This document shows, piece by piece, positions 9,757 through 20,496 of a stretch of DNA of 64,000 nucleotides. The number at the start of each line of letters is the position of its first letter. Position 1 is the stretch's first letter. The notes beneath the pieces are model-generated. The model was not told the origin of the DNA and ran no database searches. It saw only the letters and a program-made list of their open reading frames with translations. Origin of the DNA: Hippasteria phrygiana (lineage: Eukaryota; Echinodermata; Asteroidea; Valvatida; Goniasteridae); NCBI GenBank assembly GCA_037893225.1, contig JAZGUH010000615.1:124001-188000 (forward strand). Reading direction: 5' to 3'. Made by a program: the position numbers and the translations under genes.

Positions 9757-9798
9757 CTGAATGCCATCACCTGTCTCTCCTTTAATACCAATTGGACC
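9757..9798 (-). CDS. Collagen exon, GPI-GIK-GET-GDG-IQ (42 nt)
   Basis: Fourteen residues, phase 0 at both ends. The acceptor is TTGTCTTTCAG; the donor GTACTT is non-consensus but carries the GT. The exon reads GPI GIK GET GDG IQ and the next exon starts GLP, so the register can be read as GET-GD-GIQ-GLP: one residue is missing. An alternative donor inside the exon (GTGATG) would leave 28 nt and break the frame, so it was rejected. The exon contains GET, an acidic triplet, next to GIK. Confidence 0.88.
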
Positions 9799-10080
9799 CT
9801 GAAAGACAATATAAACAGATGATTACTAAATGGAAATTTACAATAGAGGTGTATAAGATTGTAGGCATAACTGCAATGTAATTTGATGGAGTTGTTTTAT
9901 ATTACTGTGGGGATATGCTTGTTCAGCTCCAAGTAAACTTGAATCCTGGATCCCGATTGGTCAATCCATAGTGTGTACCGAAACAAACTTCTTCTGTTAC
10001 CATGAGGCCCCCCTCCCCCTCAGCTCGCCTTGTCCCATCCATTTTGTAAAATCTAGCCACGTGCCTGTCCAGGTTGCCAT

Positions 10081-10243
10081 TTAACCCTTTGAAGCTGGAT
10101 GACGTCTATACACGTCATTCTCTGCATTTCCAATCCATTGTTGGATTATTGTGTATGTTACGCTTGGTTACCCAAGCCTCTTGTGTCCGTTTCGCTTGGC
10201 TGCACAGGCACCCCATTATAAATAACCAGCTTCAAGGGGTTAA
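10081..10243. mobile_element. piggyBac-like MITE, copy 2
   Basis: The clearest member of the family: it begins TTAACCCTTTGAAGCTGG and ends CCAGCTTCAAGGGGTTAA, an 18-bp inverted repeat with one mismatch and TTAA at the edge. The interior has GATGACGTCTATACACGTCA, AATCCATTGTTGG, GTGTATGTTACGCTTGG and GGCTGCACAGGC, shared with 1263-1452. It lies in the collagen intron between the GTS and GPI exons. Confidence 0.88.
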
Positions 10244-10328
10244 AACCCATGCAATACATGGAAACCGAACACGATAAATTTCCTTTTTTGGGTGGGGGGG
10301 AATGTGCAAATAAAGTCAAGATACTTAC

Positions 10329-10345
10329 AGGAAATCCTGATGTGC
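10329..10345 (-). CDS. Collagen micro-exon, G-TS-GFP (17 nt)
   Basis: A 17-nt exon with a strong pyrimidine tract ending TTGGCAG and a perfect GTAAGT donor. Its first two bases (GC) complete a Gly codon whose first G is the last base of the exon at 14551-14595; it then reads TS GFP and ends in phase 0. The fit of phase and Gly-X-Y register on both sides is the main evidence, since 17 nt alone would be weak. A second exon between 10345 and 14551 cannot be excluded, but none was seen. Confidence 0.82.
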
Positions 10346-11091
10346 CTGCCAAGAGAAGAAGAAATGGAAAGAAAGGGAAAATCACTGGAAAGAAAATTCT
10401 GTGTTGACTTTCGAAACTGCAAAGATTGTAATGTCGTTGACAACAGAAAGATCCAATGTGTGTTTATCTACTAAATTTATTACGTAAACCATGAAAATGA
10501 ACACAGAATGTCCCTCAAAAGTCACGCCTTAAAGTTCCAATGGCACAGAAAGTAACCATGGAACGTCAAACTGGATGCAGACAGAACAACACAGGTTGGG
10601 CACATGTAGGATTGCCAACATCGACTAAAAAGTAGAAGTGAGAAATTTGTACGAACCAGCAGTATCTTGTGATATGCACATCAATTTGCTCTAGTAAACT
10701 TTCTTCAAGGGCCGAAAAGGATGAAATCGGGGGGTATCGAGGAATTTCACATTAGCCCTGTCTGCGCACTTTCCGGGTTGAAAGCGAGGATGTCAATGCT
10801 GAACAAAAACAGTGCTATTCAACAAATGTATTCATGCATGAATGAATCACACCATCAATTGCAGCACAGCACACGTTTAGCATAGTCGGCCGTTTACTTG
10901 GCACCGAGAGCCTCTTAATTTTATCAACCCGGAAGCGTGCAGATCGGTGCTATTTTCGTCAATTTGGAATTCGTCTATTAGCCAAAATAAAACAGTCCTT
11001 ACTACATATCAGTGTTTCTTCTAGACCAAGAAAATTAAAATGAAAGCTCAATTTTGTGTGAGAACGCTGTGCATGTCAGAATGACTACATA

Positions 11092-11482
11092 TGTGACCGG
11101 CTCTGCAAAAAGGGCTATTATGTCGCAACATTTGAAAAATGAGTTATAAACATAGTTGAACTTGTCACATCCTAAGCTTTAATTTGGTGTAGGTTTGACC
11201 CCTGTGGCATTTTGTGTTCTCGAGATATCGTGACATTTCTATACTCATATTTTGCCAATTTAACGGAAGTGCATTTAGAAATAATGGCCTTTAAACACAA
11301 AAGTGCAAAGAAATAAGATAGAAATAATTTTAATCAACATTAATTTTTTCATCTTTATTCATCAATATTAATGTTTCTGAAAATTAATTCTGAAAATATA
11401 GATGTAAAAAAAGCCAACAAACCAAAAACCAAAAAATCACTTAGAATGCGACATAATACCCCTTATTGCAGAGCCGGTCACA
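11092..11482. mobile_element. MITE with 36-bp inverted ends (TGTGACCGGCTCTG), copy 1
   Basis: The left end TGTGACCGGCTCTGCAAAAA matches the complement of the right end; over 36 bp including ATTATGTCGCA only two mismatches are seen. TA immediately flanks both sides. A diverged relative is at 30900-31352, with the shared interior word TTTGAAAAATGAGTT / TATGAAAAATGAGTT. It is 391 bp, non-coding, and lies in the 4.2 kb collagen intron. The TA flanks would suit a Tc1/mariner-type element, but this is inference. Confidence 0.85.
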
Positions 11483-12473
11483 TATACGCTTAAATCTCAC
11501 ACTCAATGCGTGCAAGTTGGCAACCCTCCCCATCAGCTACATTTGTAGTCCAATAAATTACTAAACTCTACATGTACAATCATTGTCTAGGGACCACTCC
11601 CAAAGTATTCCAGGATATGCTACGGAATAGATTTCCCACAAGGAGATTATGACATTGGGATCGCCCCGATATCATGATTTACACTTCAGCGAATCACTAT
11701 TATAGTATAGGAAATAACTGATTACTTAACGGGTACAGATTAATCTGCAGATGTAATCCTGACATATTACACAAATATTGCACACACAAAAAATGGTACA
11801 CCACAACACATCCCGGAATTCTTTCGGACGTACCTCCTTATTGTGATTATTATTAGGAACAATGGTAGCTCACTCCCAGAAAAGATTAGTACCTAATGGT
11901 AAGCTTCAAGTTACTAGCACTTTAAACACAAACGAACGAACAGCGTAACAGCCCGACTAAACAGCCCAGCACAGCATTTCTTCCTGCTGGATGGCATTCC
12001 GGTATGGGAAAACCAACGGAATTCTGAAACCGGCAAAATTGATACTGGCAAAAAAAGAATGAAATTCCCAGGCTCATAGAACAAAACTGCAACTGCCAAT
12101 TCAGCCAGTGCATGCTCTGAAACGCACGGACAGATTTAGAGTGCAAGCGGTACGTGTCCACCCTTACTGTCACAGACCAATTTTTCTTCCCCAACTTAAG
12201 GCTTCCAAAAAACAAGTGATAACAATTTCATATTAGAGGTTTAAACATTCAGCCCTTATCCTCAAAAGTTGTGCCCCCTTCTGAAAATCCCACATCTGAC
12301 CCTAAAATAGATTTCCGGTACACTTTTGAATATTTTGATGTGAAAAAAAAAATCACAATTATCTCAGCTAAAAATAGTCCACCAAAAATAACAACCAACC
12401 GAAAAAAAACCTCATGTTTGAAAACATCTGGAGTCTACATGCTGATTCGTTTTTATATAAGAAAACTTTAAAA

Positions 12474-12789
12474 GGTATGATATAGCATTGGTAGAGCTGT
12501 GAATATACATGAAATAACAAACTGTGAAAGTTTCAGCTCAATCCATGATCTGAGTCTCAAGAAAAAAGTGAAAAACTGTTCTGTTTTAACAGTAATTTTG
12601 TGCACGTCCATATGAGCTTATTTGGAATGTAAAAATAGAAATTACCCACAGCATTTTTAAAGGTTTTCAGATACTTTCTCTACGATGACAGCATTTCAGA
12701 CTAGTAGTGTTTTTTTTTATAATCAACAAGCTTTCAGATTGAAACTAATCAATTTATTTTTTTGATCATTACCAAAGCTATATCATGCC
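12474..12789. mobile_element. MITE with GGTATGATATAGC ends, copy 1
   Basis: Ends GGTATGATATAGCATTGGTA and the complement of GGCATGATATAGCTTTGGTA are inverted repeats. The interior shares GTGAAAGTTTCAGCTCAATCC-like sequence (in reverse) and an ATACATGAAATAACAAA word with the copies at 15083-15472 and 18964-19189. No coding capacity is seen. It lies in the collagen intron. Confidence 0.78.
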
Positions 12790-13131
12790 TTTTTATTGCA
12801 GGTTTAGTTAAAGCATGGTTAAAGGAAAGTTCTCTCATGCAAGCAAGCAATCATGCATGTTTTTACAGCGCTTTTACATTTCCAGGAATATACATGTATG
12901 AGGATGCCAGCTTGTATCAGTACACGAGTTTGTCATAAAGCAACAAGATGCATAAATTCTCAGAACTTAGAGGGCGAAAAGTACAAGGTCAATGTTGACA
13001 CAGACTAGCCAAAGGGAAAAGTGTAATACTCCAGAACAGACCGGCTAAACAGATGTTGCTGCCCAAAAAAAAAACATGATCCGCACATCCGAAATGAGTA
13101 CTGACATTTGTTTCACTGACTAGTTTTTCAT

Positions 13132-13350
13132 AGAGTTGCATTTAGATACGATTTGAAGCTTTGCATGGTGCGTGCGATATGAGAGAGACTGGGATTGCGG
13201 GTAACACCATGTGAATTAAATCTCTTCTAGGAAGAAGTGTGGTTCTGAAAAGAACCGGGGTGAGTGTTTAACTCAACGTTTCGGACAGTGTGCTCTGTCC
13301 GTCTCACACTCCTGTTACCCGCAATCCCAGTCTCTCTCAGAGTTGCATTT
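13132..13350. mobile_element. MITE with 26-bp perfect ends, nested between 12-bp direct repeats
   Basis: TGAGAGAGACTGGGATTGCG at 13180 is the start of a 26-bp perfect inverted repeat closed at 13339. The interior includes AAAGAACCGGGGTGAGTG and AACTCAACGTTTCGGACAG. A 12-bp direct repeat, AGAGTTGCATTT, is found at 13132-13143 and 13339-13350, so the inserted unit may extend to 13144-13338 rather than stop at the inverted repeat. Non-coding. Confidence 0.75.
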
Positions 13351-13464
13351 GATTGACAGGACAAACTTGGCTCTTCATTCTGTTAAATCATTGAATTGGG
13401 CATCTTGATGAACAGGGATATTACATAATGTGGACATAGTGGCCACTGTTTCTAACGGTTTCCA

Positions 13465-13629
13465 TTAACCCATAATAGGGTGCTCATGTGGTTTGTGCAG
13501 CCAAGTGTAATGCAAACAATAGGCAAACAATAGATTGAATATGCACAGGAATGCACATATAGACGTCAACCGGTCAGGTGGTCTTTTTCAAACTACAGCT
13601 ATGGCCACCGTCCATATTCAATGGGTTAA
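13465..13629. mobile_element. piggyBac-like MITE, copy 3
   Basis: Begins TTAACCCATAATAGGGTGC and ends ATTCAATGGGTTAA. The interior carries TGTGCAGCCAAGTGTAATGC, ACAATAGGCAAACAATAGA, and a CATATAGACGTCAACCGG block, the reverse-oriented counterpart of the family core seen at 23018, 34030 and 37012. Confidence 0.8.
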
Positions 13630-13889
13630 GTAAGACTTGTTTAAGTAATTCTGGTGACTTAGAATTCTGACTCATGTTGCTGGGTGGGGCTCAAAATGGT
13701 CAAAACAGGACATACACGTACACCTAAGTTGCTAACTCTTGTTGCTACCAACAGAAAGCTTATGTACACGTACCGCACAATCTAGGGATGAGTGGTTTCG
13801 TAACTTATTCTTTATTTTGATGGAGCAGGTGTTCATGCGCGAACCTTTTAAGAGGGGGCAAAGCACTATTGGAAGATGGAGTCATACCG

Positions 13890-14106
13890 TTAACCCCTTA
13901 CGCACGGTATTTTACGGGAGACGTCGGGGTGTCGCGGCGGTTCTGGCAGCCAAGCAAACCGCTACAATGTGTTTGTGCAGTCAAGCGTATCATAAACAAT
14001 CATCCAACAATGGATTGAAACTGCACAAACGGCGGCAAATGGCGTCATCCGGCCTAGTGGCACTCTTTTTTACGCCATATGGCGTCATCCGGACGCAAGT
14101 GGTTAA
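13890..14106. mobile_element. piggyBac-like MITE, copy 4 (diverged)
   Basis: TTAACCCCTTACGCACGG at the left and GGACGCAAGTGGTTAA at the right. GGCGTCATCCGG appears twice near the right end. The middle has TGTGCAGTCAAGCG and AACAATGGATTGAAA, shared with the other TTAA-ended elements. A 132-codon plus-strand frame crosses it and is a shadow. Confidence 0.75.
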
Positions 14107-14159
14107 GGAGGTTCTTTTGCAGTTGACAAATTTATAAGCGTAAGTAAAGAAACAACTTG

Positions 14160-14295
14160 TGATATCAAACAAACCACAAGGGAAACTGACTAGGTAATTT
14201 GAATACATTTTCAAAGTGAACAAAGAAAACTGGCAGGAGCAGGATTTGCACCTGCGACCTCCGGAATACCGTACAGGTACTCTGCCAACTACCTT
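14160..14295 (-). mobile_element. tRNA-derived SINE, minus orientation
   Basis: On the minus strand it has an A-box-like region, a decayed B box (complement of GGATTTGCACCTGC), and the family tail, visible on plus as AACAAACCACAAGGGAAACT and AACAAAGAAAACTGGCAGG. The same head and tail are present at 27681, 44016, 46682 and 59725. It ends about 255 bp from the first collagen exon. Confidence 0.75.
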
Positions 14296-14550
14296 TTCAA
14301 TTTGTTTAATAGTTAGTTACGTAAAAATGGAGTATCTGCAAAAATTTCTAACTTGACTCAAGTCGTCGTCCTAAATGGCTATAGACTCAACTTGAATCCC
14401 GACACTCAGTTACAACTCTGTGAGCTATCTACTGTGAATGGATTAGTATGCAAAGACTAATTTGAATGGGTTAGAAGCTAGAAACTACTGCAAAAGAAGA
14501 AAGAAGAGAGAACACTTGGGATTGAGCCGAACCTTGTTCACCCTTTTTAC

Positions 14551-14595
14551 CTCTCCGTCCTTTCTCTCCGGGGGAACCGGGGGAACCAGGGGGCC
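14551..14595 (-). CDS. Collagen exon, GPP-GSP-GSP-GEK-GRR (45 nt)
   Basis: The most upstream collagen exon found. It starts in phase 1 (GG completes a Gly codon begun in an unseen exon) and ends in phase 1 with G. Residues: GPP GSP GSP GEK GRR, then G of the next exon. The acceptor is TTTTGATGTCAACAG and the donor GTAAAA. The frame that starts at its first base would lose glycine periodicity, which fixes the phase. Phase-1 split glycine codons are common in some non-fibrillar collagen genes such as type IV. Confidence 0.92.
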
Positions 14596-15082
14596 CTGTT
14601 GACATCAAAACAAAACACACAGGCAAAAACAAAAAATCAACACAGTGCATAATATATAAAACAACCTGTCAAGCATGCGATAATCTGTGTAGCATTCGCC
14701 ATGTTCTGTGCGGCATTTGTACAACACTCAAACCGTTTTACTTTCAGCTAGTTTTCAAAAGCGTTCCTACAAAAGATTTCAAATATCAGCATTTCTGAAT
14801 TTGAAACATTTGTATCTATATGCAAGTTTCAATACTATATTTCCAAACTCATACAACTGAGGTTTGAGATAACATCTTAACAAGGAACCAGTAAAAAGGA
14901 TTATAGAGAAAGATAAACTCATGCAAGTACACATATTACAGAGATATTTATTACAAAACTCAACCCACAAATACAACCAGACCTGCTAAGAAAGCTTTTC
15001 ACTTCTACCCGTAGTATAAAATACTAAAAGTAAAGAAACACATTTGATATAGCGAACAATACAACAGCATTCTGATTATTAA
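14596..15082. other. Sequence upstream of the first collagen exon found
   Basis: An upstream exon ending in a single G must exist but was not seen here. The sequence is AT-rich and has no recognised repeat ends. Confidence 0.45.
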
Positions 15083-15472
15083 AGATACGATATAGCTTTG
15101 GTAATGACCACAAACCAAATTTATTAGTTGCAATCTGAAAATTGACTGTTTGTAAAGAGGGTACCAGCACCAATCCTGAGAAATATTTCCATCTGAAATG
15201 TTGTCATCTTTGAGAAAATTGTATTTGAAGCCCTCTAAAGATAAAGTGGTTTATTTTGATTTGAACAATCAAAATAAGTACAGGATGAATGAGCACAAGG
15301 CCACTGTTTAAACACAGCAGTCTTTGCTGTCTTCTTGTGACTTGGATGACGGATTGAGCTCAAACTTTCACAGGTTTGTTATTTCATGTATATGTTGAAT
15401 CCCACAAACTATGAACACTGCTTGTTACGGTGTTGTCTGCATTACCAATGCTATATCATACCTTTCACTTTC
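15083..15472. mobile_element. MITE with GGTATGATATAGC ends, copy 2
   Basis: Starts AGATACGATATAGCTTTGGTA and ends with CCAATGCTATATCATACC. The interior block GGATTGAGCTCAAACTTTC plus CAGGTTTGTTATTTCATG is shared with 18964-19189 and, inverted, with 12474-12789. Probably a non-autonomous DNA element. Confidence 0.78.
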
Positions 15473-17739
15473 AGATCCATTTGACTTACTTTTGAATGGG
15501 ATTTGAACTATTGTCATTATGGGGCAGAAAACGGAGGAATGGGAAAGGGTATGCTGTCAGTTATTATAAATACTGTGCTAAGATTTTGTGTACAAATAAT
15601 AATGTCAATTTTGTTGCCGAGTTTCACAAACAACCATTATAATGCCTTACTCTAGCATTTTCCACACTCATTTTTCGACCTTGTGGTTCCCGAGGAAAGT
15701 CCTCTGCACAGTAATCATCTTTTTATAGTTTATGACTAGAACTAGAACTGCACATTTGACTGTCTTTTGGTCGAAAACCTATCGTACGTCGGCATTCTGC
15801 ACGTAAAAGTATAGCGAGCGTCGAGCGATGACCCCCACTGAAAACTGCAATGTCATGCGGTAAACGCTGACATGACATCATCAATACATACATGTATAGG
15901 GCTATCAGAATTACAGTGTGCCTGCACAGAAATGAAGAAAATTGGATTCACAAACTTTCGCCGCAAACTAAATGATCGGAAATACTTGTAAAACGTCATC
16001 TTTTTTAACAGTGCCCAGTGACTGGCCTACTGCACACGTATGCACTGTACAGTCATATTTCTCATTCCAATTTGGCTCGTTGACTAATCACCCAAAACAA
16101 CTAGACAATCGGCATAAATAACTCCAGTCTGCCCTTCTTATAATATGTCAAACAATATATAATATAATATATTAGTACATGTTCCTAAAAATAAAGCACG
16201 GTTATTTTCTCACGGTTCACGTATGCCACAGAATCCCCAATATAAACGCCACACAGCCCCCACTCTGTATCTAAATAAACAAGAAATCTGTAATACTCAT
16301 ATGGAGTGAGAAAGTCGCACGAACATTTCATAAATTTGGGAGATATGTTTTTGCTGAGCTATTTCGGTACAGTGTGGTACATGTGTGTTCTGAAGAAAGC
16401 ATTACTTCTCGATGACGTACTTTTTTATTCTTATCCGAATACGCCTTGTCAAAAATATTTTGGAACACTGCATCACGGGACAATGTTAAGTACATTAAAA
16501 AGTTCATGTTACTTGAGGAAAAAAAAATTTGCAAAAATAAATTGTACATTTGTGTTCACAAATGTTTCGTGATTTACATATCGGAACATGAAAATAAGAA
16601 TTTTTGCATCATCAAACTTTCAAATTCAGAAACTACATGACTTCGGGTCCAGGACAAATGGCTTCAAGACCTTTGATGCTCTACTTATGCTCTACAATCC
16701 AGAAATCAGCAAAAAGGTCCCAAATAGTCATTCAGTATACTTAGGCAAATCAACCACATGTGCAGGAAAGGGGTGCATTAATTTCCAATAAAAGAATAAA
16801 ATAAAAAATTTAATTTAATGACAAGTGACAATGCTGGAATCTTTTTATTGACCTGCAATGAGGTCGACTATTATATACTACTAAATTTCTTTTTAAACGA
16901 TCAAACTTATTTATTAATATTTTTGACCCCTCCAGTCAACTCGACTCTGAAACACATGACTGAGCAATTGCAACATCTCACATTCTACGGTGCATAACCA
17001 AGCATGAACATTCTGAAAAACTTGTGCTAAAGAAAACCAGACTCCCGACACACTTTCTCACGACACGAACCCTTTAAAGAGATCTTAAAAAACACAAGAC
17101 ATCAATCTCAACAAAAGTGGATCTCCGATTTGCGTGCGTGCGTGCGTGCGTATCTTGGCGGCCAAAGAGTAGGCATATATGATCTACAGATCGGGCTGTG
17201 GAATGTAAATACTGCCTGCGATATTTGTTTGGCTAAAACATTTCCCAATTACCAATGGTCTGCTTTCAAGTTGTTACAGTCATCACTTTTCACTGCATTG
17301 CTTCCTGTATTCGCCATTACGCCCGTCTGAACTCAAGTGCATATCCTCATTTCGATGACGGGGCGGCATTTCTTTCCTTGTGATACGTGCATGCAGTTAC
17401 AGGTTTCCGATATTTTTGTCTGGGAAAGGGGGTATACAGTTGAAATATTTTGAGGAAGGCTATATACATGTAGTTGTCAGAATTTGGAAGTAAAAACGGT
17501 TGATTTATTTTTATGACAGCTTAGGACGTGCATGAGATTCAAGACGTGGGTAACTTCAGCATTTACAAAGCAATTAACTACTGATCAAAAATGGTCGAGT
17601 TGAAACTTTAATGCTTTAAACGTTGCCCTTGATTTCAAAAGCTTTCTTAAAATCTAAAAAGAGTTTTGATTAATTTATGACATACTAAGAAACACTGGTA
17701 GCACTTACAAGACAAACCCTACCTGTATTTTTTTTATGG
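15473..17739. other. Sequence without recognised genes
   Basis: About 2.3 kb. The only structured piece is a short GTGC microsatellite at about 17131-17151. An 88-codon frame at 16306 and a 67-codon frame at 16588 match no family. No collagen-like exon was found. Confidence 0.5.
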
Positions 17740-18165
17740 AAGTCACCCAATACAAGGCTAAAAGCCACTCTAGGTAAAGGGCTACAACAGAGGTGGTGGG
17801 GTTGGCCACATTTTAGGTTGCCAGCCCCACCACCCTTACAAGTTTTCCTGGGTCCCAAAAAACTCAAAATCTAAATAGAGGATAAATCTTCAATAGATAC
17901 CAAAAGAAGTTATCCCAATTTTCAGACCTATGGACAAGTGAGGTTTAAGCCAGAGATTGAGTTTTTCTTTCCCCAAGTAAATAGACAACACTCTTACTGT
18001 AGAGGTGGGGGGGGGGGGGGGGGTTGGAGTCACCATCCCACCTTCCCCCTACCTCTACTAAGATCTGGGCCCAGGAAAAACCCCAAAGAGTTGTATGGTT
18101 GGCAACCAAAAATGTGGCCAAACCTACAATGTAATTAGCCTTGTACTGGGCCTTGTAATAATTAA
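17740..18165. repeat. Dispersed palindromic repeat, AAAAGCCACTC family, copy 2
   Basis: Left half: ACCCAATACAAGGCTAAAAG, GAGGTGGTGGGGTTGGCC, and TATCCCAATTTTCAGACCTA. Right half runs the other way: GATCTGGGCCCAGGAAAA, ATGGTTGGCAACC and GCCTTGTACTGGG. The two halves are therefore inverted copies separated by spacer with a G run at about 18007-18023. Relatives at 7410 and 44995. Confidence 0.75.
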
Positions 18166-18414
18166 AAGTACAAGTATATGGTTCAATATCCTATTACCTC
18201 AACATCCGTTTAACATGCCAAGTGACTTTAACAGCTGACCTATAAACACTCTGCCAACTCAACAACTAATTGATGTCCTGCCCTGTAATCTTGACAAGCC
18301 AATTACAAGAGTGGATTTTGACAAGTTTAATAGGTCACTACCTATCTGTTTTTATGCAGGACTGTCACAAATGATTTGGGAAAACTCTGCAGAATGATGT
18401 GCAGTTACATGTAC

Positions 18415-18944
18415 AGCACATTGTGCATCCGCACGGGTACCCCGAGTACCTGACCGTTAATGTCAGGAATCGGTTCCAGATTATGGAATCGAGTACCCGT
18501 GACCGAATTAACATATTACTTCGTAATTTCTCAGACACCGAAAAAAAAGTTTTTAAATGTCATTTGTGGGAAATTTTAAAAATAGAAACCAGGGCACATG
18601 GAAAAACTAAACAGATTAATGTTTATGACGCTTGCGAAAATGCACCATGAAGCTATAGGTTTGAAGAAAAACAGTACAAAACTGTGAATGCACAGTAACT
18701 TTACGGGAATTTTTTTTACAGTGTGGATAGCTCACTGAACACACTTGTATCTTGCTGCATTGATGCACCGATGTGGTAGTATTAACGTGTGGACTTTTAC
18801 GAAACAACATGAACAGCAATTTCCAAGAGGTAATTTTTGGGATTGCCTTTCTTTAACGGGTTTAACGGGTACTATACCAGGGTACCCGTGATTCTTTTCA
18901 ATCGGGTATCCGATTCCTGTAGTACCCATAAATGAACACCCCTA
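18415..18944. mobile_element. hAT-like MITE, GGGTACCC family, copy 1
   Basis: The left part has TTGTGCATCC, GGGTACCCCGAGTACCTGAC and AATGTCAGGAATCGGTTCC; the right part has TTTAACGGGTACTATACC and ends CAAT...AAATGAACACCCCTA. The same order is seen at 57056-57509. The right end complements to TAGGGGTGTTCATTT, close to the TAGGG ends of hAT-like elements. Exact boundaries are approximate on the left. Confidence 0.7.
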
Positions 18945-18963
18945 ATTCCAACATCATGGATAA

Positions 18964-19189
18964 AAGTATGATGAAGTTTTGGTAATGGTCAAAAACCAAA
19001 CGGATTGATTTCAATTTGAAAGAGTAACATCCATCTAAAAAATGTTGTCATCTTCGAGAAAATTGTATCTGAAGATCCCTGTGCTGTGACTTCACAACTC
19101 GAATGACGGATCGAGCTCAAACTTTCACAGGTTTATTTCATGTATATGTGGAATCCCACATATAGCTCTACCCATGCTATATCCTACCT
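18964..19189. mobile_element. MITE with GGTATGATATAGC ends, copy 3 (decayed)
   Basis: Shares AAATGTTGTCATCTTCGAG, AAATTGTATCTGAAG, CGGATCGAGCTCAAACTTT and TTTCATGTATATGTGG with 15083-15472, and ends GCTATATCCTACC. It lies 20 bp right of the GGGTACCC element. Confidence 0.7.
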
Positions 19190-20319
19190 TTAAACAAAAA
19201 TTACATCACCGCTTCCTTCCCCAACCTCTTTTATCACCCCACTCCAAAGAGCAGCCACCAAATAAACACATCTTGACACAGATAACGGTGTCAATTTGCA
19301 CAGGAAGCTTCCCCAGGTCTGCTGGGCAGACATGAGCGTGCTCAGGTGACACGCGCACCTGCCGAGAGGAAACGCCGGAGATTCGGCACAGGCCCAATTG
19401 CGGAAACCCAGGAGAAGGAGCGTATTGTCTTCATCCGGGCCCCCCCGTGCAGACGCTACGTGACCGACCGATGAAGACATCTTAAAGCAATTTTGTCCAG
19501 CATGGACGCGCTCTCCAGGGCTTTGGAAAAGTTTCTTACAACAATCACCAATGGATGGTCTTGGTTTGGGGCTGATTACACGCACAACGAATGGGGCGAG
19601 ACCATCCCACAGCACTTGCCGAAAGCTACCCACACCCTAGGTGATACCCTTCATTTCTGGCTGTGCATCCCCATGTCCAAAAGTGCTGACAGGGCTGTCA
19701 TTTCTCTCCAGGACTGTCATTATTCAATAAAGTTGGAAGCCCTCCAACAGCACAACATGTTTTACCACAATTTTATCCAGGCACGTTTGATTTTCCACTG
19801 CAACCTCGACAAGGAATTGTATCTTTTCGTTGTTTGCACTTAGGCTTTTGCTCTGGAAATTTTTACCGAGGCCAAGTTACAGTAAAGTAACCAAGCTGGA
19901 AATAATAATAATACACATCTGTCTTCCTATCCTTGTTCGCTTCAACTTACGACCATGTGGAAACCTTGACTAATATCAATGAATAAATGAATGCACTGTT
20001 AGTGTAATAAAATTTCTAATAGCATAAATAATATCTGCAATGACTGTCACAAAGCAATGAACGCTATAAACATGGCCAGTTGTACAGCTTCCCTGACTCG
20101 CACTGGACCAAGTTGTGGATTAGTTTTCAGTCCCTACCTGATTCCGTGTGTTTTCTCCAGAGTTACCCGCTGGTGTTTTCCTCCCACATCTAAAACTATA
20201 ACTTCCTTCCTCATCTTCTACTCAGGCACCCTACTGGAAAAAGATTTTGGTGGGCTATCTCAGCCAAAATAGCCTAATAATTAATTAATTAATAAACAAA
20301 TGAATACATTGTTGTGAAA
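19190..20319. other. Sequence with unrecognised open frames
   Basis: Frames of 147 codons (minus, 19190-19633) and 116 codons (plus, 19493-19843) overlap on opposite strands. Neither shows a domain, a repeat pattern or convincing splice sites, and I cannot name either. The 19300-19650 part is somewhat more GC-rich than its surroundings. A diverged exon or transposon relic cannot be excluded. Confidence 0.4.
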
Positions 20320-20496
20320 AATTGAACAGGTCAGTTTTACTGGGTAGAGATTAGCTGGTAAAAGTAACCATTGAATTCGGGATAAAATAACCGAGATAAG
20401 CTTTCCCCAAGCTGTTCGTACTGGCTTGAAATGGGTAAAGTAACAATCATCTTGGTAATTAAGTTTTACCAACAAAGTCTAATGCGAACACGGCTC
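20320..20496 (-). mobile_element. Fragment of the TGTCCGCACT element
   Basis: In order it resembles the right part of 22262-22961: GTCAGTTTTACTGGG, GTAAAAGTAACC, ATAACCGAGATAAG, GTAAGTTTTACC-like sequence, and a final TCTAATGCGAACACGGCT. Only about 175 bp remain, so it is a truncated or decayed copy. Confidence 0.65.

Larger units (their letters stand above)
3602..14595 (-). other. Partial collagen gene (8 exons, triple-helix region)
   Basis: Eight minus-strand exons join in one frame over 398 nt and encode 133 residues of Gly-X-Y repeat, the extracellular matrix triple-helix motif. Every exon is bounded by AG acceptors with pyrimidine tracts and GT donors; introns are about 0.5, 0.5, 0.8, 1.3, 2.7, 0.5 and 4.2 kb. 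The exon junctions are phase 0 except the two phase-1 ends of the first exon found. Two one-residue interruptions occur, at GDGIQG and GMGLRG. Interruptions and irregular exon sizes (17, 27, 42, 45, 54, 141) argue against a classical major fibrillar collagen, whose exons are mostly 54-nt multiples, and suit a type IV-like, FACIT-like or minor fibrillar chain. The exact type cannot be decided without the terminal domains, which lie outside the window or were missed. Confidence 0.93.

Noticed and set aside
10329..10345. Rejecting the 17-nt collagen exon as too short
   Set aside because: I kept it instead: the strong acceptor and consensus donor, and the fact that its phase exactly completes the Gly codon of the upstream exon, make chance unlikely.
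19190..19843. Opposite-strand frames of 147 and 116 codons
   Set aside because: They overlap each other and neither shows a domain or splice signals, so I could not choose either as a gene.
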